Origin: JAAYVZ01 sp035403265
GTDB taxonomy: Bacteria; Acidobacteriota; Thermoanaerobaculia; Thermoanaerobaculales; Thermoanaerobaculaceae
Length of the DNA: 64,000 nt
Assembly (NCBI GenBank): GCA_035403265.1
Contig: DAONEV010000001.1
Span: 1-64,000, forward strand
Direction of reading: 5' to 3'
Below are positions 62,101 to 64,000 of this stretch, piece after piece. The position numbers and the translations under genes were made by a program. The notes under the pieces are model-generated. The model saw only the letters and a list, made by a program, of their open reading frames with translations. It searched no databases and was not told where the DNA came from. Numbering within the stretch: position 1 is the first letter of the stretch; the number at the start of each line of letters is the position of its first letter.

Positions 62101-62136
62101 GGCCCAGCACCTTCCCCTGCGCTCCCTCCACGCTAA
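59122..62136 (+). CDS. RNA polymerase beta-prime C-terminal half, interrupted by an intein
   Basis: 1004-residue precursor, 634 after splicing. Beta-prime landmarks are NPYWFQVKSGARGKISEF (about 132, bridge-helix region), the trigger-loop region GTYGQRKGSIDVKF...FYNKQLVNAAHRIVV (about 187-218), AGTLITSDIHADLEERGVEDILIHSPMT, and GIPAAQGIGEKLSQGMLN (314-331), equivalent to the universal AAQSIGEPGTQ-(L/M)T block. The intein occupies 332-701. The post-intein part continues the beta-prime C-terminal clamp pattern (YYLHAGLTPVVAKGDVLESGDDLSDG). Together with the gene at 53219 it makes a full two-barrel polymerase. The split position resembles the rpoC1/rpoC2 split of cyanobacteria and plastids. Confidence 0.9.
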   Translation: MKPTSVGVMMINDALPEELHLKGQSLDKDTLMVLLRGVAEKHPDKYKAVLKTLNDVGRSAAYTEGVSVSLAALRKSPRERAIIDRVRKQVDALHLDPKLDHEARSAAIVKAVMPMVDELQAALKEEGTKENNPYWFQVKSGARGKISEFNAIRGAMGLVEDHRNRPVAVPILHSYAEGLDPAEYWAGTYGQRKGSIDVKFATGDAGFYNKQLVNAAHRIVVNKERPAETRVPVGLPTKVSDRDNIGAVLAMDAGPYKAGTLITSDIHADLEERGVEDILIHSPMTEITEDGGVSRWAAGRRDRAGLSPIGDNLGIPAAQGIGEKLSQGMLNCLVEGTLVRMADWSIRRIEELKVGDLVLGADAQGRTFPVAVVRTFDQGVQPAYLWEFNIGYTRERCFLGATTEHKLLANVKKYSCAGEAQNHVLQVVPVGTRAANFYAVGVKEFSAGGLLSDPRALLLGVLLGDGGYTEAAQGVHLTCADPSQIADLNTYLAPMNLVARQNPTRDIMFRLSKLNDKYQRGNPAKEMLVELGCFGKYAHDKTIPDVVYKWDNASVAALIAGLFVTDGSICLGDRTKSKMGAHYASVSRRLVEQVKELLEWRFGIHSAAITGSHVGHRRKLYQLHITAWADVQAFAKSIPLIGVKARRIVEQIRLHQPKYRTPFHLRKRRGSVKLGMKRCRDIEVDHPDHLFVLANGLIVSNSKHKAGATAGARDNRNGFAYLNRLIQAPENFPEAGPLAEDDGSVTAVTPAPQGGNYVHVGDHQYYLHAGLTPVVAKGDVLESGDDLSDGIPHPEQLVRLRGLGEARRVFADIFQEGMKNSGITVNRRNAETVVAGLLNWVKITDPDGHGDAIVDEIVPYHAVGHSYQPREGHETVAPGQARGKYLEEHALHYTPGTRVTKRVAKDLEKWKIKDVRVHAKPPSFQPYMQRGMLGVYNDPDWQTRLSGFYTTSAFTEAVHRGRESNPNSTSFIPALVQGKGFGDDLKQTGSYGHGPAPSPALPPR
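60115..61224 (+). other. Intein (370 residues) with LAGLIDADG endonuclease, in beta-prime C-half
   Basis: Residues 332-701. Block A is CLVEGTLVRM (Cys1), block B is around TTEHKLLA, the endonuclease helices are LLLGVLLGDGG and LIAGLFVTDGS, block F/G is CRDIEVDHPDHLFVLANGLIVSN ending Asn701, and the +1 residue is Ser. The penultimate residue is Ser rather than His, a known but less common variant. It is inserted in one of the most conserved stretches of multisubunit polymerases. Codon usage is less GC-biased than the exteins. Confidence 0.9.
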
Positions 62137-62139
62137 TCT
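62112..62139 (+). promoter_or_regulatory. Promoter candidate before the last gene
   Basis: TTCCCC-N16-TAATCT overlapping the end of the polymerase gene. The downstream ATG at 62167 has GGAG nine bases upstream, giving a short normal leader. The -35 is poor. Confidence 0.35.
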
Positions 62140-62166
62140 CTGAGCCTACGACCCCGGAGTTCCAGA

Positions 62167-64000
62167 TGCCGCAAGATGCAGCCCAGTCAGCGTTGGAGCA
62201 GACCTTCTCGGACCTCGCCAACGCGAGGCTTCGCGATAAGAGCCCTGCGCTCCTGGACTACCTCATCGGGTTCCAGCTCATCAAGGCCGATGACGACGGC
62301 TCCCGGGCCGTCGGTATGTTCGGCTTCCAGATCGGCGAGGACTGGCACTACGCCCCGGCGTTCTTCCTGAACGGCGAGATCAAGGGCCTCGAGAGCCTGT
62401 ACTCCGTGGGCTCCGATCTCTTCGTTCCTCTGAACGAGGACTGGGTCAACGCTGTCGTGAACCGCCGGCCGATCACCCTGGGTGAGTCCGACAGCCGGAA
62501 CCGTCGGAGTCGCGGCGTCAAGACCCCGGACTACAACCGTCTCCGCACCCTGCCCGGTGGTCTCACCGAGGGCGCCGGCTCCATGGGCAAGATCTCCAGC
62601 GAGAAGATGCCCGCGATCCCGCTCCACAAGATCCTGGAGATGCGCAAGGTCGCCGACGCCGTCGATGTTCCCGCAGCGCTGGCGGCCATCGGCAAGCCGG
62701 CCGTCGAGGGCTTCCTCGCGGACTGGGCCAAGTACCCCAAGCTCGCCAACGCTGTCAGCACGTTCTATGACCGCATCGACTTCGAGATCCCGGAGGCCCG
62801 GGCCAAGTTCGCGGCCGAGAAGGACACCGACGTCACCATCATCTCGACGATGGACCAGGAAGGCGCTGACTCCCTGACCGATGCCCAGAAGGAACAGGTC
62901 CTCAGCGGTGACGTCGCTGTGGTCGACAAGCGCCCCGAGATGGCGAAGTCCCGGACCTACTCGACTCAGACCAAGCAGCAGCTCACGAACCCCTCGAAGG
63001 GCGGTCTCTACGACGTCGTGTGGTCCGACGGCTCCGTGAAGCAGTGCATCCTGCTCCCGGTTTACATGGCCGACGGCGACGTCTTCGTCTACGACCTCGA
63101 CTCCGACAAGAGCTGCATCACGAAGTCGAAGAACGTGTGGTCCATGCGGGAGTACACCGCCAAGGACTTCAGCGAGAAGCTCGAGAAGATCTCGATCGCC
63201 AGCGACGGCATCAAGCAGTGGGACATCGCGGTCCTGGCCTGCGCCGACGGCGGCATGGCGTCGGAACCGTTCATGGTCCGGCAGCGCAACACTGGGACCG
63301 ACGGCGTCACGACCCTGAAGAAGGGCTGGTCGACCTGCATCCGGAGCTACACCCAGGCCGACTACCGCGCCCAGGGTCGCCCCACGATCGGGTACCCCTC
63401 GAACTCGAGCTACGGCGACTGCTACCCCAGCGGCGGCGACTACGAAGAGATCGTGGTCACCGATGCCGGCAACAAGCATCTGACCCGTGTGAAGTCGCGG
63501 CTCTTCGTGAACTCGAAGCATTACCGCGCCATCATCATCGACCACCAGAAGCCGTCGAACGAACTCAAGCCGCTCTTCAGCGGTGACAACGAGCGGCTCT
63601 GCGTCTCCGACTTCGGCGACCACAACACCATCGTCAAGGTCCTCGAGAAGATCGCATCGCCGCTGAAGGCCTGGCGCACCGACTCCGAGCTCGTCCTCGC
63701 GGATCAGTTCGGGACCCACAGCTTCAGCGGTGTCGCCCCGGCTCTGGGTCACCTGATCCGGAAGCACGGCTGTGCCGTCGACGACGCCCGCACCATCGTG
63801 AAGCTCGCGATGCGCGCCCCGACGTCCTGGCTCATCAAGCGCGCCGACGATGACTTCGTCGACATGCCGCAGATCAACGACAGCACCGAAGGCGGTGTGA
63901 TGTCGAGCTACCACGAGACCCAGGTGCCCTGGGAGAACCAGAGCAAGAAGCCGTCGGAGAACAACCGCTCCTTCTACGAGTACAACTCGCCCTTCAATGC
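62167..64000 (+). CDS. Large protein of unknown function (3' partial)
   Basis: 611 codons are open to the right edge, starting ATG 62167 with GGAG upstream. The N-terminus LARLRDKSP-type helix is followed by LLDYLIGFQLIKADDDGSRAVGMFGFQIGEDWHYAPAFFLNGEIKGLESLY. I recall this pattern from uncharacterised large-phage proteins. Mid-protein are STMDQEGADSLTDAQKEQ and a beta-rich region (YDVVWSDGSVKQCILLPVYM). No catalytic motif is recognised. Being the first gene after the polymerase with its own possible promoter, it may be another virion protein. Confidence 0.7.

Overview
The window is a GC-rich (roughly two-thirds G+C by eye), almost gap-free gene run with one dominant coding direction. It is best read as part of a large tailed-phage (Caudoviricetes) genome. 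The evidence is a portal protein, tail-fibre proteins with collagen-like stalks, a conserved tail-type protein, phage-type small virion genes, a class II ribonucleotide reductase, two inteins, a free-standing HNH endonuclease and a multisubunit-type RNA polymerase encoded beside the structural genes. The host is not shown directly. Sigma70-like promoters of the form TTGACT-N16-TAnnnT placed only 7-9 bases before a start codon (leaderless mRNAs) would suit an actinobacterial or similar high-GC host, but that is inference.

Layout. (1) 1-15256: receptor-binding and fibre region. It has two very large multidomain fibre proteins with a carbohydrate-binding-like module, repeated fibre modules and C1q-like tips, followed by two parallel four-gene cassettes. 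Each cassette is an anchor protein plus three seven-bladed beta-propeller proteins. (2) 15326-23414: an 854-residue collagen-like protein, a tandem family of about 175-residue paralogues, a conserved tail protein, two membrane proteins and a small stand-alone collagen-like protein. (3) 23559-28361: a four-gene sugar operon (methyltransferase, glycosyltransferase/GH130-like fusion, NDP-hexose C-methyltransferase, GDP-mannose 4,6-dehydratase). (4) 28362-31130: terminator, a possible structured RNA, a promoter/operator and NrdJ-type ribonucleotide reductase. (5) 31394-41745: mixed virion and accessory genes, including an XRE regulator, a DUF2793-type fibre, an HNH endonuclease on the minus strand, a Nudix-HAD fusion and a spermidine-synthase-like protein. 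(6) 41745-53215: portal (with intein) and large Ala/Pro/Gly-rich presumptive virion proteins. (7) 53219-62136: RNA polymerase. One gene fuses a complete beta-like subunit to the N-terminal half of beta-prime, with the DxDGD catalytic loop. Three small genes later, a second gene encodes the C-terminal half of beta-prime, interrupted by an intein. (8) 62167-64000: a large partial gene of unknown function.

Assembly. Three of the four 100-N runs (16653, 31274, 53388) are flanked by exact 55-base duplicates, so they are scaffolding artefacts. Removing 155 bases at each site restores a single reading frame in the collagen-like gene and in the RNA polymerase gene. The fourth run (20720) has no such duplicate and appears to hide real sequence.

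How the parts fit. The left half builds surface appendages for attachment. The sugar operon could decorate the threonine-rich GPT collagen stalks or another surface. Ribonucleotide reductase supplies deoxynucleotides, and the phage polymerase, sitting among virion genes, could transcribe phage genes independently of the host enzyme. Regulation appears to use hard terminators between operons, leaderless promoters, and an inverted repeat overlapping three promoters that the small XRE protein might bind.
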